Shown here: positions 53,838 through 63,319 of the stretch, one piece after another
How the letters are laid out: each line of letters starts with the position of its first letter
How positions within the stretch are numbered: position 1 is the stretch's first letter
Source: an uncultured Lachnospiraceae bacterium
Lineage (GTDB): Bacteria; Bacillota; Clostridia; Lachnospirales; Lachnospiraceae
Direction of reading: 5' to 3'
Assembly (NCBI GenBank): GCA_910579935.1
Contig: CAJTVQ010000020.1
Location: forward strand, 1 to 64,000
DNA length: 64,000 nucleotides
Translations under genes and position numbers: made by a program
The notes under the pieces: generated by a model
Told to the model about the DNA's origin: nothing
What the model saw: only the letters and a program-made list of their open reading frames with translations
Databases searched by the model: none

Positions 53838-55661
53838 TTATGCATAATACTGTGCCTGCGCCTCCCATAATTCTCTGTATAAACCGTCCTGATGCTCCAG
53901 TTCTTCATGACTGCCCCGCTGTACCACCCGTCCTTTATCAAATACCAGAATATCCTGGCAGAATCGGCAGGAAGCCAGCCGGTGGGAAATATAAATCGAG
54001 GTTTTATTACCTACCATTTTATCGAATCCTGCGTAAACCTCACATTCGGACTCCGGATCCAGTGCGGCAGTGGGCTCATCCATAATGACAAAAGGCGCAT
54101 CCTTATAAATTGCCCTTGCGATTGCTATCTTCTGCTTCTCTCCACCGGAAAATGTCACCCCGCTCTCTTCAAATTCTTTTCCCACGCTGGTACGGAGTCC
54201 CTCCGGCAGTCTCTTGTATCGTTCTCCCATCCCTGCTCTTTCCAGTGCGTCTTCGGCGCGAGCGGTATCCACTTCGCAGCCCGATGCCACGTTTTCCCCT
54301 AACGGAAAAGAAAACACCTGAAAATCCTGGAATACCACGGCAAACAGGTCACAATATTCCTCGTAATCGTATTTGCGGATATCTATGCCGTTTACTTTGA
54401 TACAGCCTTCTGACACTTCATATAAACGGCAGAGCAGTTTGATGAAAGTCGTTTTTCCGGAACCGTTTTTCCCTACGATCGCCATTTTCTCTCCAATCTC
54501 AAACTTCAGGTTCAGATCCTTTAACACATAGGTTTCACTTCCCGGATAACGGAATGAAACATGGTCAAACTCTACCTGAAAACGTCCATCCTTCCGTTTT
54601 TCCACCGGAATCACACCCTCATGCTTACGCTGCGACAAATTCATGTATTCCACATAATCCCCGGCAAAGACCGCATTTCTTTTTAAGCGGTTCAGTAAAT
54701 ATGCCATCCTGCCTACCGCATCCGTAAATTTCAGGATGCTGGCAGCATAAGTAACCACGTTGCCGATGCTGATAATTCCTGCGCAGGCAAGTACCCCTGC
54801 AAAAACGTAGACCAAAAACCCGGTCAAAGCAGAGACAGACTGCTGGGTAAATATATCCAACACATTAAAGTGCGCCATCTGGTCTACCGCTTTCTTCATA
54901 TGAAATGCAATATTCCCAAATTCTTTCTCATACAGTGTCTGTTGTTTACAGATCCTTAAATCTTTCTGCTTTTCATGTCCCCCGAGAATATCCAGATAAT
55001 ACTTGCTCCTTGCCTCATGACCGGATATCTGCTTTCTGACCATGGCCACCTTACCGTTAAAATACCCCCCGGCTTTAAATTCTGCCCAGACTAACAGGAG
55101 TATCACGGCCAAAAACAGTACCGCCATCAGCCAGGAGCCGATAAACCCCTTGGAAACCGCGTGATTGCTCCGAATGAACATCGGAAATACCACAAATACT
55201 GCCATGACCACCGTTACGGTTGCTACCAGTAATTTATTCAGCATACTCAGCACGATCGCCATCAGACTCCAGCCTCCGAATTTCTCTATCCTTTCACGCT
55301 TCCCATGAATCTCCGTATCTTCCAGATATTCATAATCCATCGCCATACTCTTCTTATTTAACGGCAGAGCCTGTATCTCCTGCATATACTCTAACTTCCG
55401 GTTAAAAAACATAATAACGACACTTTCTACCGCTGCCATCAGGAAAATCCCGCCGACTCCCGCTGCTGCGTAACCGAACAGTTCCTTCATGCCTGCCCCC
55501 TCATAAACCGCATCCACCAGGGTTCCGGTCAGAATCACGGCGACAAAAGGCCTCACCGCCTGAAGCACTGAAAGTAAAACCAGGCTCACCAGCACATCGG
55601 TATGTGCTCCTGCCAGGGCCCCTAAAAGGGCAAATATATTTTTCCAGTCTTTCTTATTCAT
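53838..55661 (-). CDS. ABC exporter half-transporter (membrane plus ATPase), second gene
   Basis: The 607-residue protein has a six-helix ABC exporter domain (about residues 15-330) and an ATPase domain (about 350-600): Walker A GKNGSGKTTFIKLL, Q loop VVFQDFQVF, signature TFSGGEKQKIAIARAI, Walker B FVIMDEPTAALDP, switch His in YISHRLASC. ATG at 55661 overlaps the end of the preceding half-transporter by 8 bases and follows AAGGGGTG. With it, it should form a heterodimer exporting a peptide or lipid; no peptidase C39 domain is present. Confidence 0.93.
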   Translation of the reverse strand: MNKKDWKNIFALLGALAGAHTDVLVSLVLLSVLQAVRPFVAVILTGTLVDAVYEGAGMKELFGYAAAGVGGIFLMAAVESVVIMFFNRKLEYMQEIQALPLNKKSMAMDYEYLEDTEIHGKRERIEKFGGWSLMAIVLSMLNKLLVATVTVVMAVFVVFPMFIRSNHAVSKGFIGSWLMAVLFLAVILLLVWAEFKAGGYFNGKVAMVRKQISGHEARSKYYLDILGGHEKQKDLRICKQQTLYEKEFGNIAFHMKKAVDQMAHFNVLDIFTQQSVSALTGFLVYVFAGVLACAGIISIGNVVTYAASILKFTDAVGRMAYLLNRLKRNAVFAGDYVEYMNLSQRKHEGVIPVEKRKDGRFQVEFDHVSFRYPGSETYVLKDLNLKFEIGEKMAIVGKNGSGKTTFIKLLCRLYEVSEGCIKVNGIDIRKYDYEEYCDLFAVVFQDFQVFSFPLGENVASGCEVDTARAEDALERAGMGERYKRLPEGLRTSVGKEFEESGVTFSGGEKQKIAIARAIYKDAPFVIMDEPTAALDPESECEVYAGFDKMVGNKTSIYISHRLASCRFCQDILVFDKGRVVQRGSHEELEHQDGLYRELWEAQAQYYA

Positions 55662-57570
55662 CAAATACACCCCTTTCTTCCCCTGCATTTACCTGATAAG
55701 TATCTCCCATCAGCTCACTTTTCCTTTTCCGCTCGTCTTCCTCTTTATAATACTGGCTCTGCACTTCAAACAATTCCGCATAACGTGTTTTTGCTGCCAG
55801 CAGGCTTTCATGGGTTCCCTCTTCTATGATTTCCCCATGTTCCAAAAGCAATATCCTGTCGCAGAACCTTGTACTGGACAGCCTGTGGGAAATATAAATC
55901 CCCGTCTTATTCTCCATAGCCTTTCCGTAATTCAGATACAGCTCATTCTCCGCGATCGGGTCCAGGGCCGCCGTGGGTTCATCCAGAATTACAAGAGGCG
56001 TATTCATATACAAGGTTCTGGCAAACAGCATTTTCTGCTTTTCCCCTCCGGAAAAATCCGTCGAACCTTCATTGATTTCCCTGACCAGCAAAGTCTTTCC
56101 CTTATCCGGCAGCTTCTCATATACCTCCCAAAATCCTGACAACCTCAAAGCCTTCTCCAAACGCCTCCGATCTATCTCTTCCGGCTCCTGTCCGGTCAGA
56201 TTTTCATCCAGTGTCAATGCAGGCAGTGTGGAATCCTGAAACAGCACCGCGATCAGGCTATACCACTCTTCCCTGTTAAACTGCCAAATCGGAATATCGT
56301 TCAACAATATTTCTCCTTCCGTGGGATGATAAAATCCGCAGATCAGCTTCACCAGCGTTGTCTTGCCTGCTCCGTTCAATCCGATCAGCGCAATCTTCTC
56401 TCCAGGCTGAATCACCATATTAATGTTTCTTAACGCCGGCTTACCGCTTCCCGGATAAGTAAAGGATACGTCTCTAAGCTCCAGCTTTATCGCATGTTTC
56501 TTCAACTGCTCCATGGTTTTCAGCCCAACGCCTTCCCCTCTGTTCCACCCGTCTTCCGTCTCTAGAAATTCCCGCATATAACTGATGGATGCGCTCGTAT
56601 TACTAAATCCCATGATCTGGCGCAGCGCCCCCTCAAAATAAATGGAAAACCCGCTTACCAGCCCAATGTAAAACACAAATTCCGACGCCGTGATCTTTCC
56701 ATTGGCCAGCATATAAACCAACAGCCCAAATGCCGTGCCATCCATAAGAAGCTGCAAAAAAGCATGGGAAATATTCCGGAACAGATACCAGTCATGTATC
56801 ACACCGTAGATCCGCCCCATTTCCTCCAGGGATTCGTCATATTTTTTTAAGAACCAGTCCATCAGATGATAAATCCGGATATCTTTTCCGGCCGCACTGT
56901 CCGAAGCCTGTGCCGTAATATACCCTTCCTTTCTTGCTGAGAGCTGGAGCTGCTCATAATACTGTGCATGTTTTTTCCGCGCAATGGAAAGCAGCCAGAG
57001 GCTTGCGCCGAGGGAAGCAGCGATCACAAACAGCAGCAGAACACTTTTTTTCCCAATCATGACTCCGTAAATCACCACTCCTGCCGAACAGGAGAGGAAT
57101 CCGGAGAACGTCATTACCGCGCTTGCAACCCCCTGTCCGTAGCGTGCCACCCTCCATGCATTTCCATAAATTTTCTGATATCCCTCATCCTCCAGATAAT
57201 CATAATCCACATCCATAATTTTTTTTGCATATTTCTGCGTATAAAACGTATTGATAAACTGTCCTTCCATATCGCAATATTCCGTCATCATATTTGCGGC
57301 AGAATTACAGACCCACATAGCCGCCGCTATCAGGGCCAGTTCCAGCACCAGCTGCGGTATCTCCATCCCGCCGGACAGATCTGCCACCAGTTTCGAAGGA
57401 AGCCATATTCCCAAAAGGGAAGCTGCCACGGTAGGAACCACCAGCAGTATTTCACCCCAGAAAAGTTTCCGGTCCCATTCCTTCGCCGCCTTCATATTAT
57501 AAATATAATTGCTGACCAGTCCGTATTTCCGTCTCGACTTATCGTCAAAAACCTTTCCCATATATAACAT
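55654..57570 (-). CDS. ABC exporter half-transporter, first gene
   Basis: The 638-residue partner has an exporter membrane domain (about residues 35-330) and an ATPase domain (about 365-600): Walker A GLNGAGKTTLVKLI, Q loop VLFQDSTLPALTL, signature DFSGGEKQKMLFARTL, Walker B LVILDEPTAALDP, and YISHRLSSTRF. The GAGGAGG ribosome-binding site fixes the ATG at 57570. Direct repeats upstream suggest LytTR control. The two genes likely form a single transporter whose substrate is unknown. Confidence 0.93.
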   Translation of the reverse strand: MLYMGKVFDDKSRRKYGLVSNYIYNMKAAKEWDRKLFWGEILLVVPTVAASLLGIWLPSKLVADLSGGMEIPQLVLELALIAAAMWVCNSAANMMTEYCDMEGQFINTFYTQKYAKKIMDVDYDYLEDEGYQKIYGNAWRVARYGQGVASAVMTFSGFLSCSAGVVIYGVMIGKKSVLLLFVIAASLGASLWLLSIARKKHAQYYEQLQLSARKEGYITAQASDSAAGKDIRIYHLMDWFLKKYDESLEEMGRIYGVIHDWYLFRNISHAFLQLLMDGTAFGLLVYMLANGKITASEFVFYIGLVSGFSIYFEGALRQIMGFSNTSASISYMREFLETEDGWNRGEGVGLKTMEQLKKHAIKLELRDVSFTYPGSGKPALRNINMVIQPGEKIALIGLNGAGKTTLVKLICGFYHPTEGEILLNDIPIWQFNREEWYSLIAVLFQDSTLPALTLDENLTGQEPEEIDRRRLEKALRLSGFWEVYEKLPDKGKTLLVREINEGSTDFSGGEKQKMLFARTLYMNTPLVILDEPTAALDPIAENELYLNYGKAMENKTGIYISHRLSSTRFCDRILLLEHGEIIEEGTHESLLAAKTRYAELFEVQSQYYKEEDERKRKSELMGDTYQVNAGEERGVFDE

Positions 57571-57650
57571 AACCGTTCCTCCTCTTGCCGCTCAACTGCT
57601 CCTGCGATTTATCTAGAAGTTTACCACATTTTTTAAGCGAAAAAAAATCC

Positions 57651-57681
57651 GTGCACGAATGGTATTCCATTGTGCACGAAT
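57651..57681 (-). promoter_or_regulatory. probable LytTR operator upstream of the ABC exporter
   Basis: ATTCGTGCAC occurs twice on the minus strand (57681-57672 and 57660-57651) with an exact 21-bp period. A TAAACT -10 candidate lies about 27 bases further. The neighbouring regulator at 58453-59157 is the probable ligand. Confidence 0.6.
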
Positions 57682-57720
57682 TGCAGTTCCTTCCGATTCC
57701 ATTTCCGTCTGAATTCCATT

Positions 57721-58446
57721 TTATTCCACTCCTGCCAATGGCAGCATTATCTCTGTGGCAAACACCCCGCTGTCTGTTTTTCTGTTTACATATCCTCCGT
57801 ATTTCGATGCAATACTGTCAATCCGCAGCAGTCCGAACCCATGGTTTCCCTTTTTGCCGGATACAAAACGCTCTCCGCTGCGTTTTGCGCTGCCTGCCAT
57901 GGAATTGATCACGGACAGGTACAACTGCTTCTTAATAATATCAATATAAATGCGGATAAACCGTTCCTCCGGCGGAAGCTGGATGCATGCTTCCATGGCA
58001 TTATCCAGCAGATTTCCGATCAATACCGACAGATCAATTCCCGATATGGAAATATCTTCCGGCACAACCGCCGTAGCATCCACCTGAATACGCTTCTCGC
58101 GTATCAGTGAAAGTTTGCTGTTCAGAATAGCATCCACCATTACGTTTCCGGTCTTCAGCAGCGTATCCACTGTGATCAGATCTTCCTCCAGCCGGTTCAG
58201 ATACCATAAAGTCTCTTCGTACTGCCCGAGACTCATATGCGCTTTCAATGTCTGTATATGATTATGGTAATCATGGCGCCATCCCCGCATCTGGCGGTAC
58301 ATCGTTTCTACCTCGTCATAGTGTCTGTTTACCAATTCATTTTGGAAGCGCGAAATCCGGCGGTTCACATACCATGGCATGACAAACATCCACAGAAGCA
58401 GATTCATTAAAAATATGCCCGCAATTATCATCATCTGCCAAATCAT
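57721..58446 (-). CDS. short GHKL sensor histidine kinase without a sensor domain
   Basis: The 241-residue kinase has one membrane helix (about residues 4-24), then a dimerisation helix with the phosphoacceptor His in MRGWRHDYHNHIQTLKAHM, an N box NLLDNAMEACIQL, and HGFGLLRIDSIASKYGGYVN. Most GHKL/AgrC kinases have a membrane sensor of 150-250 residues; here it is absent. The signal may be brought by another protein, for example the membrane protein encoded just before its regulator. It lies 6 bases after the regulator gene. Confidence 0.88.
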   Translation of the reverse strand: MIWQMMIIAGIFLMNLLLWMFVMPWYVNRRISRFQNELVNRHYDEVETMYRQMRGWRHDYHNHIQTLKAHMSLGQYEETLWYLNRLEEDLITVDTLLKTGNVMVDAILNSKLSLIREKRIQVDATAVVPEDISISGIDLSVLIGNLLDNAMEACIQLPPEERFIRIYIDIIKKQLYLSVINSMAGSAKRSGERFVSGKKGNHGFGLLRIDSIASKYGGYVNRKTDSGVFATEIMLPLAGVE

Positions 58447-58452
58447 TTTCCG

Positions 58453-59157
58453 TTACCCTTTATAAAACTCTATAAATGTCCGGTTCACTTCTTTTTCCGC
58501 GCTCCTGCTTACCGGAAGCCTGCGCTTGTCATCCAGTATCACCTCAGGCTTTATAATGGTAGAAATATGCCTTACATTCACCATGTAAGAACGGTGACAG
58601 CGCACAAACCCCTGATATTCCTCCAGATACTGTACGATTTCCCCCATGGGAGATCGTAGTATATATTCCTCATCCTCCGTATACAGAATACACCGGTGCG
58701 CTCTCGCCTCCACATACCAGACTTTGGATACCGGTAAGGAAACAGCCCCACTTTCTGTCAAAAAAAGAAGTTTCGGTTCCTGTTTTTCTTTTCTGCCCAA
58801 TTTGTCCAAAACCGCAAAAAGCTTTTCTTTATGGACAGGTTTCATCAGATAATGCAGGGCAGATACCTCATACCCCTGTGACATATAATTATCATACCCT
58901 GTAACAAACAAAACAGGTATCTCCTCATCCTGCCTGCGGATACTGGCAGCAAGTTCCATCCCGTTCATCTTCCCCATTTCTATATCCAAAATCAGCAAAT
59001 CATAATTCCTGTCGTCCTCCCAGCAAAAAGCAAATTCTTCTCCGCTTGAAAACATCTTTAGTTCCAGGAAAACCTTATTTTCTTCCGCCCATTCGCTTAA
59101 ATATTTGCCCAGCAGCTTCTGCTGTACTTCCTCGTCATCGCATATGGCAATCCGCAC
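58453..59157 (-). CDS. LytTR-family response regulator
   Basis: A receiver domain (about residues 1-120; RIAICDDEEVQQKLL, Asp in LLILDIEMGKMNGMEL) is followed by a LytTR domain (about 135-233; GAVSLPVSKVWYVEARAHRC, GFVRCHRSYMVNVRHI). The start is GTG at 59157, giving the usual VRIAICDDE, with AAAGGTG close by. It pairs with the kinase that follows and probably binds the repeats at 57651-57681. Confidence 0.92.
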   Translation of the reverse strand: MRIAICDDEEVQQKLLGKYLSEWAEENKVFLELKMFSSGEEFAFCWEDDRNYDLLILDIEMGKMNGMELAASIRRQDEEIPVLFVTGYDNYMSQGYEVSALHYLMKPVHKEKLFAVLDKLGRKEKQEPKLLFLTESGAVSLPVSKVWYVEARAHRCILYTEDEEYILRSPMGEIVQYLEEYQGFVRCHRSYMVNVRHISTIIKPEVILDDKRRLPVSRSAEKEVNRTFIEFYKG

Positions 59158-59196
59158 ATTATCACCTTTCCTCCCTGCCGGACGGCATGACATTTC

Positions 59197-59679
59197 TTAT
59201 TGCAGAGGTTCCTTCGTATGAGGCGCCTGTTCTTCTTCTACCTGTTTCCAAATATTTTTTACCGAGGAGTAACTTGCCCAAATCGCAAGAACATACCCGA
59301 TAGCCAGTTCTTTTACCACTTCTCCGACCAGTTCCGGCTCATGCAGCATCTCGGGAAGCAGACCGAAAGCCTCCCCCAGGGAAACCATGTCATACATTTT
59401 ACGCAGTTCCGAATAAAGAATCACTCCAAGCGATACAAATTCTGCCCCGGCAATCGCTAATAAAGAAAGGATCACACAGATGACGATACCCGTTTTCGAC
59501 AATTTCTTTCCAAGTATCTCATAGCCTTTCATTCCGCAAAAAACAATCGCATAACCTGCAATTCCTGCAATAAATCCAACCTGCCCAAGCACTACCCACA
59601 GAACCGAACCAAGCAGAACCCCGATCACTGCCCCGATCACACCTGACAATATATTTTCTTTCCTCTCCTGCATATCCAC
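59197..59679 (-). CDS. small membrane protein, first gene of the LytTR-ABC operon
   Basis: The 160-residue protein has three or four hydrophobic segments (about residues 12-30, 34-50, 64-88, 125-142) with a Gly-rich first part that recalls glycine-zipper membrane proteins. I recognise no family. A GTG start follows AAAGGAGG; an ATG two codons later is an alternative. It lies directly before the LytTR regulator and could act as a sensor or immunity partner for this system, which is inference. Confidence 0.65.
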   Translation of the reverse strand: MDMQERKENILSGVIGAVIGVLLGSVLWVVLGQVGFIAGIAGYAIVFCGMKGYEILGKKLSKTGIVICVILSLLAIAGAEFVSLGVILYSELRKMYDMVSLGEAFGLLPEMLHEPELVGEVVKELAIGYVLAIWASYSSVKNIWKQVEEEQAPHTKEPLQ

Positions 59680-59773
59680 TTTTCCTCCTTTTTAAGTTGC
59701 TGTACAACAGCATTTCCTAGTCGGACATATATTTGCGTATATTCGTAAAACGATCTGAGCCTTACCGTGTTCC

Positions 59774-59802
59774 ATTATAGCATCTCCACCTGCATAATTC
59801 AA
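59774..59802 (-). promoter_or_regulatory. promoter of the small membrane protein-regulator-kinase operon
   Basis: On the minus strand TTGAAT (59802-59797), 17 bases, TATAAT (59779-59774). A 9-bp inverted repeat covers the -35 box. Confidence 0.65.
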
Positions 59803-59816
59803 CGGATGAATTATGC
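59792..59816. promoter_or_regulatory. inverted repeat overlapping the -35 box
   Basis: GCATAATTC aacggat GAATTATGC, perfect 9-bp arms. The position over the -35 box suggests a repressor site. Confidence 0.45.
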
Positions 59817-59980
59817 TATTGCTGAAGCTTTATGGTATCCGCAATCGACAGTTCCCCGATTTTTTTGATCAGCCGCCTGATGGGCAGCGCTGCAGAGCCG
59901 AAACATAAAATGACGATCAGCAGCAGTGATGCAGCCGGAAGCTGCCAGCTGGTCCCCCATTTATCGGCAATCAGGAACTA
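59816..59980 (-). pseudogene. remnant of an FtsX-like permease C-terminus
   Basis: One minus-strand frame without its own start reads IADKWGTSWQLPAASLLLIV followed by LCFGSAALPIRRLIKKIGEL and SIADTIKLQQ then a stop. A membrane helix followed by a PIRRLxKxSIxxTIK-type tail is the usual end of FtsX-like ABC permeases. A stop codon cuts it off upstream, so it is not a complete gene. Confidence 0.45.
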
Positions 59981-59981
59981 T

Positions 59982-60587
59982 TTACCTCCGGCAAATAAAA
60001 CTACGGTTTCTGCAGCCAGCAAAACCCACCGGGGCAACGGACCGTCCGGTCAATTCTTTCAGGAAATACGGCATTACAAGGACTGCACACCACATCACGG
60101 CGGTATTGAGCAGATAATTCCTATGACAGCCCAGATAACGAAAAAAATACCGCCAAAGGAAAGCCGTTTTCCTCTGCCGGATGATATGTCTTTTCTTACT
60201 TTCCCACTGATAAAAAACACAGGCCTCCGCACTGCACAGGAAGAAGACAGCAAACAGACCATTCAAAAGCAGCATCAGGCTAACCAAAAGCCTGTTTCCC
60301 AAAAACAGAATGACAGCTGCTATAACGGCAGCCCAAAGGACGCCCGCATACCAGTATTTTCTCAGGGAATAAACTGCAGCAGCCATAAGGACAGCATGAA
60401 TGATACAGACGGAAATCCCTGCGATTTCTATCGGCTCCCAGGCAGAAACAACCAGCAGGACCGCCAAAAGCAGCCCTGTCTTTGTAACAACCGCATAGGC
60501 TCCCAGTATGGCAACATAACTTGTCAAATATCGTATTATCCTAATCCAAGTTTCCCTGTTTTCGGGTATTTGACCGGCTCCTGTCAT
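59982..60587 (-). pseudogene. damaged membrane protein, probable ABC permease remnant
   Basis: The 201-residue frame encodes five or six membrane helices (for example AVILFLGNRLLVSLMLLLNG) and a basic loop with FYQWESKKRHIIRQRKTAFL, but its last 15 residues (CRNRSFICRR) are not membrane-like. A separate frame with a better ribosome-binding site begins at 60636 (MEFVKLTHERQGTVNRD) and is out of register. Two frame changes and an internal stop would be needed to join these parts to the permease tail at 59816-59980. The simplest reading is a decayed transporter gene or two fused remnants. Confidence 0.45.
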
Positions 60588-60653
60588 CCCTGTTCACAGT
60601 CCCTTGCCTTTCATGTGTCAGTTTTACAAATTCCATTCTTTCTTCTCTCCGGA

Positions 60654-61775
60654 TCAATGCAAATAACATATGTTATATATTCCCGTCTGTATCTGCCTTG
60701 TCATATCCCACACGTCGCAATCCTGATTCGACAAGATCGTCACCGATATATCTTCTTTCGGATAATAGTTAAATCTGGCGGCAACGCCGTCATTCTGCCC
60801 GTCTTTATAGATACAGAAAGGCTCTTTACTATCCGGCAGGAAAAGAAGCTCAAATGCATAACCATTTCTTTCATATAATCCGGGAATCCCCCACCATTCT
60901 TTTTTCTGCGTATATGGGCAGTGGGCCGTAAGAAGCAGTTTTGCATGAGTATCATCCAGCAGGATCTTCTTTTGTATCGCGGTCAAAAAAAGATTCATAT
61001 CTTCCGCCGTTGTATACGCCCCTCCGTCCGGCGTTCCCATAGGTGGAAAACAATAAATATTTTTCTTATATCCGATCACCCTGCCGTCTTCATTGTACAG
61101 ATTCAGATAACCTTCAGCCGTATTTTCATTGATAAGATCCATTGATAAAAAAGCAGTATTTCTCATTCCCGCTCTCCGAAACACATTTTCCGTCACGTAT
61201 TCCCGATATTTTTGACCTGTAATTTTTTCTATTGCAAGCCCCAGCAAAACAAAGGAACAGTTACAATACCGGACATCCGAACCCGGTTCAAAATTAGGCT
61301 TCTTATAAGCAAAATTTTTCAAAAAATCCCTGCATTCCTTAATTGCATAATTAGGCGATGTAACAAAAAGTTCGGAATATTGTTCCCCCGCTTCCTCTTC
61401 CGCATCATCATGAATACCGGACGTATGGTTCAATAATTGTTCGATCGTAACATTAGGAGAAATTTCCGTTCCTTCCAAGTCAATAATTTGCGTTATGTAA
61501 TCCGACAGTTTCAGTTTTTTCTCCTGCACCAGCTGCAGAACGGCCGCTGCCGTAAACACTTTCGTAATAGAAGCCGTATCAAATTTCGTGTCGATTTTAT
61601 TGGGTATTTTAAATGCCCGGTTTGCAAAACCATACGCCTTTGAAAATACTGTATGTCCCTTGCATTTTACCATACATACGCCGCTAAACAGATCGCGTCC
61701 GGCCCAATCTTCACATAATGTTTCCGCCACATCTTTTATTTTTTTATTAATCAGTTCCAGATTTTGTTTTTCCAT
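60654..61775 (-). CDS. serine hydrolase, class C beta-lactamase-like
   Basis: The 373-residue protein belongs to the beta-lactamase/esterase family: FDTASITKVF gives SxxK with Ser69 and Lys72, YCN at residues 170-172 gives YxN, and GGAYTTAEDMNLFL is the usual following segment. A clear KTG or HxG motif is not obvious. It has no signal peptide, so it is probably cytosolic and acts on a small ester, amide or peptide, not as a resistance enzyme. CAGGAGC precedes the ATG. It lies between the decayed permease and a GHKL/LytTR pair. Confidence 0.85.
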   Translation of the reverse strand: MEKQNLELINKKIKDVAETLCEDWAGRDLFSGVCMVKCKGHTVFSKAYGFANRAFKIPNKIDTKFDTASITKVFTAAAVLQLVQEKKLKLSDYITQIIDLEGTEISPNVTIEQLLNHTSGIHDDAEEEAGEQYSELFVTSPNYAIKECRDFLKNFAYKKPNFEPGSDVRYCNCSFVLLGLAIEKITGQKYREYVTENVFRRAGMRNTAFLSMDLINENTAEGYLNLYNEDGRVIGYKKNIYCFPPMGTPDGGAYTTAEDMNLFLTAIQKKILLDDTHAKLLLTAHCPYTQKKEWWGIPGLYERNGYAFELLFLPDSKEPFCIYKDGQNDGVAARFNYYPKEDISVTILSNQDCDVWDMTRQIQTGIYNICYLH

Positions 61776-61963
61776 ATAATATCAGCTCCTGTTTAAAATT
61801 ATATTCCTTCCGCTTAAAGGATATTTTCAGTACAAGTGTTGGATCAAAATTGACTGCCATGATACAGATGATCCGCAGGATTTCCATGCCAGCTGTATCC
61901 CATCTCCGCTCTGCGTCTTTACAGATGCTCCCTTTTTCTTTTTCGGCTGTAGAAAGTAACCCG

Positions 61964-63292
61964 TTAATCCATTTGCTGTGGGATGCTTTCCGTGGGCTGT
62001 GGAATGATCAGCAACACATGGAGGACAAATACATCCCCCTTTTTCTCCATACTCATGGCGCCGCCATATTTTTCGGCCACCGTTTTTACATTCGACAGGC
62101 CCGTCCCTTTTTTGAACACACCTTTTCCATGGAAGCTGTTCCGGGTTTCTATCATAAGTAAATCCCCCTGGATGCGTCCGGATACCCGGATATATTTTTC
62201 TATACCGGCATCCAGACCTTTTACTGCATGGATTGCATTATCCAGCGCATTTGACAGGACAATACAGATATCAATATCCCGGATGCCACAGGGGTATGGC
62301 AGAAGAAGGGAACAGTCCACATCGATCCCCATGCCTTTTGCAATCCCCAGTTTGTTTCCCACCAGAATATCCACGACCGGATTGTTGGTGCTGCAGGGAA
62401 ATGACATTTTTTCCGCCATATCGTCCAGATCCTCCATATAGGTTACGGCTTCCTCCAGTTTCCCATTCTGCAGGAGCTTTTTTACCACTGCGATGTGGTT
62501 CCTGATGTCATGTCGGAAAGACTTTGTTTCATCGTAACGGGTTTTCGCTTCCTCCACATACTGGTTCAGGGAATGTTCCTGCTGCTCCAGCAGTGAAATT
62601 TCTGTGCTGAGGCGGAAATTCTGCTGCAGTTTCTTATAAGAGAACAGGATGCAGAACAGACCGGCAAGCCCTAAAAGATGCAGGGCAAGCAGCTGCCAGT
62701 GGTTAAGCAGATACTCAAAAGGTCCGTCTTCCGCCAGGATTTTAATCTGGAATTCAAATTCTACCATATTGATGTACTCGCTCATAATGAATATCATCAA
62801 AATCGGGATGAAAACCAAAAACATTTGCTGCATTTCCACTGTAGTATAGTCGGAAAAATAACGGTACATCATATAATAACAAAAAACGGTCAGGGCCAGT
62901 GACACCGCTTCACTGGTCAGCATGAATGCGATACCTGCCGTATCAGGGAAAACAGTAGGCAAAAGCGGGCATAAAAGGCTGATCAGGGATTTCACAATTC
63001 CATAGCATAGCTGCATGATCTCAGTCGTCAGAGCCGCATACAGAAGGGAAGACTTAAAATCCCCATGGCAGACAAAAATCCCATATGCTGTAAGCAGAAA
63101 TACAAACACCACAAATCTGATTATCATGCCTGTCGCAAGAAAATGATCGACAATCACTGCACATACTGCAAACAGGAAATAAAAAGGAGGCCATATTTTC
63201 TTTTTTAGGATTTTTGCCAGAAAATAAAACTGGAAGGACATCTCGACAACGCCCATAATATATACATTAAAAAAATCTAAATACTCAGCCAT
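61964..63292 (-). CDS. sensor histidine kinase, GHKL/AgrC type
   Basis: The 442-residue kinase has an N-terminal membrane domain of six to seven helices (about residues 7-225) and a cytosolic part: phosphoacceptor region TRYDETKSFRHDIRNHIAVVK, N box VLSNALDNAIHAVKG, and GTGLSNVKTVAEKYGG. ATG at 63292 follows GCAGGTAAC. It pairs with the LytTR regulator upstream. No peptide-processing or peptide gene is seen in the window. Confidence 0.9.
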   Translation of the reverse strand: MAEYLDFFNVYIMGVVEMSFQFYFLAKILKKKIWPPFYFLFAVCAVIVDHFLATGMIIRFVVFVFLLTAYGIFVCHGDFKSSLLYAALTTEIMQLCYGIVKSLISLLCPLLPTVFPDTAGIAFMLTSEAVSLALTVFCYYMMYRYFSDYTTVEMQQMFLVFIPILMIFIMSEYINMVEFEFQIKILAEDGPFEYLLNHWQLLALHLLGLAGLFCILFSYKKLQQNFRLSTEISLLEQQEHSLNQYVEEAKTRYDETKSFRHDIRNHIAVVKKLLQNGKLEEAVTYMEDLDDMAEKMSFPCSTNNPVVDILVGNKLGIAKGMGIDVDCSLLLPYPCGIRDIDICIVLSNALDNAIHAVKGLDAGIEKYIRVSGRIQGDLLMIETRNSFHGKGVFKKGTGLSNVKTVAEKYGGAMSMEKKGDVFVLHVLLIIPQPTESIPQQMD

Positions 63293-63319
63293 GTTACCTG
63301 CCCCCATATGTAAAAACTC

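Noticed and set aside
59832..60878. Plus-strand open frame of 348 codons over the decayed region
   Set aside because: Polar Gln/Lys/His-rich translation without family features, running into the serine hydrolase gene on the other strand; no ribosome-binding site. The minus-strand membrane pieces explain the sequence better.
61776..61916. 46-codon minus-strand frame before the serine hydrolase, considered as a signal peptide gene
   Set aside because: No good ribosome-binding site, it overlaps the hydrolase start, and it lacks AgrD-like features.
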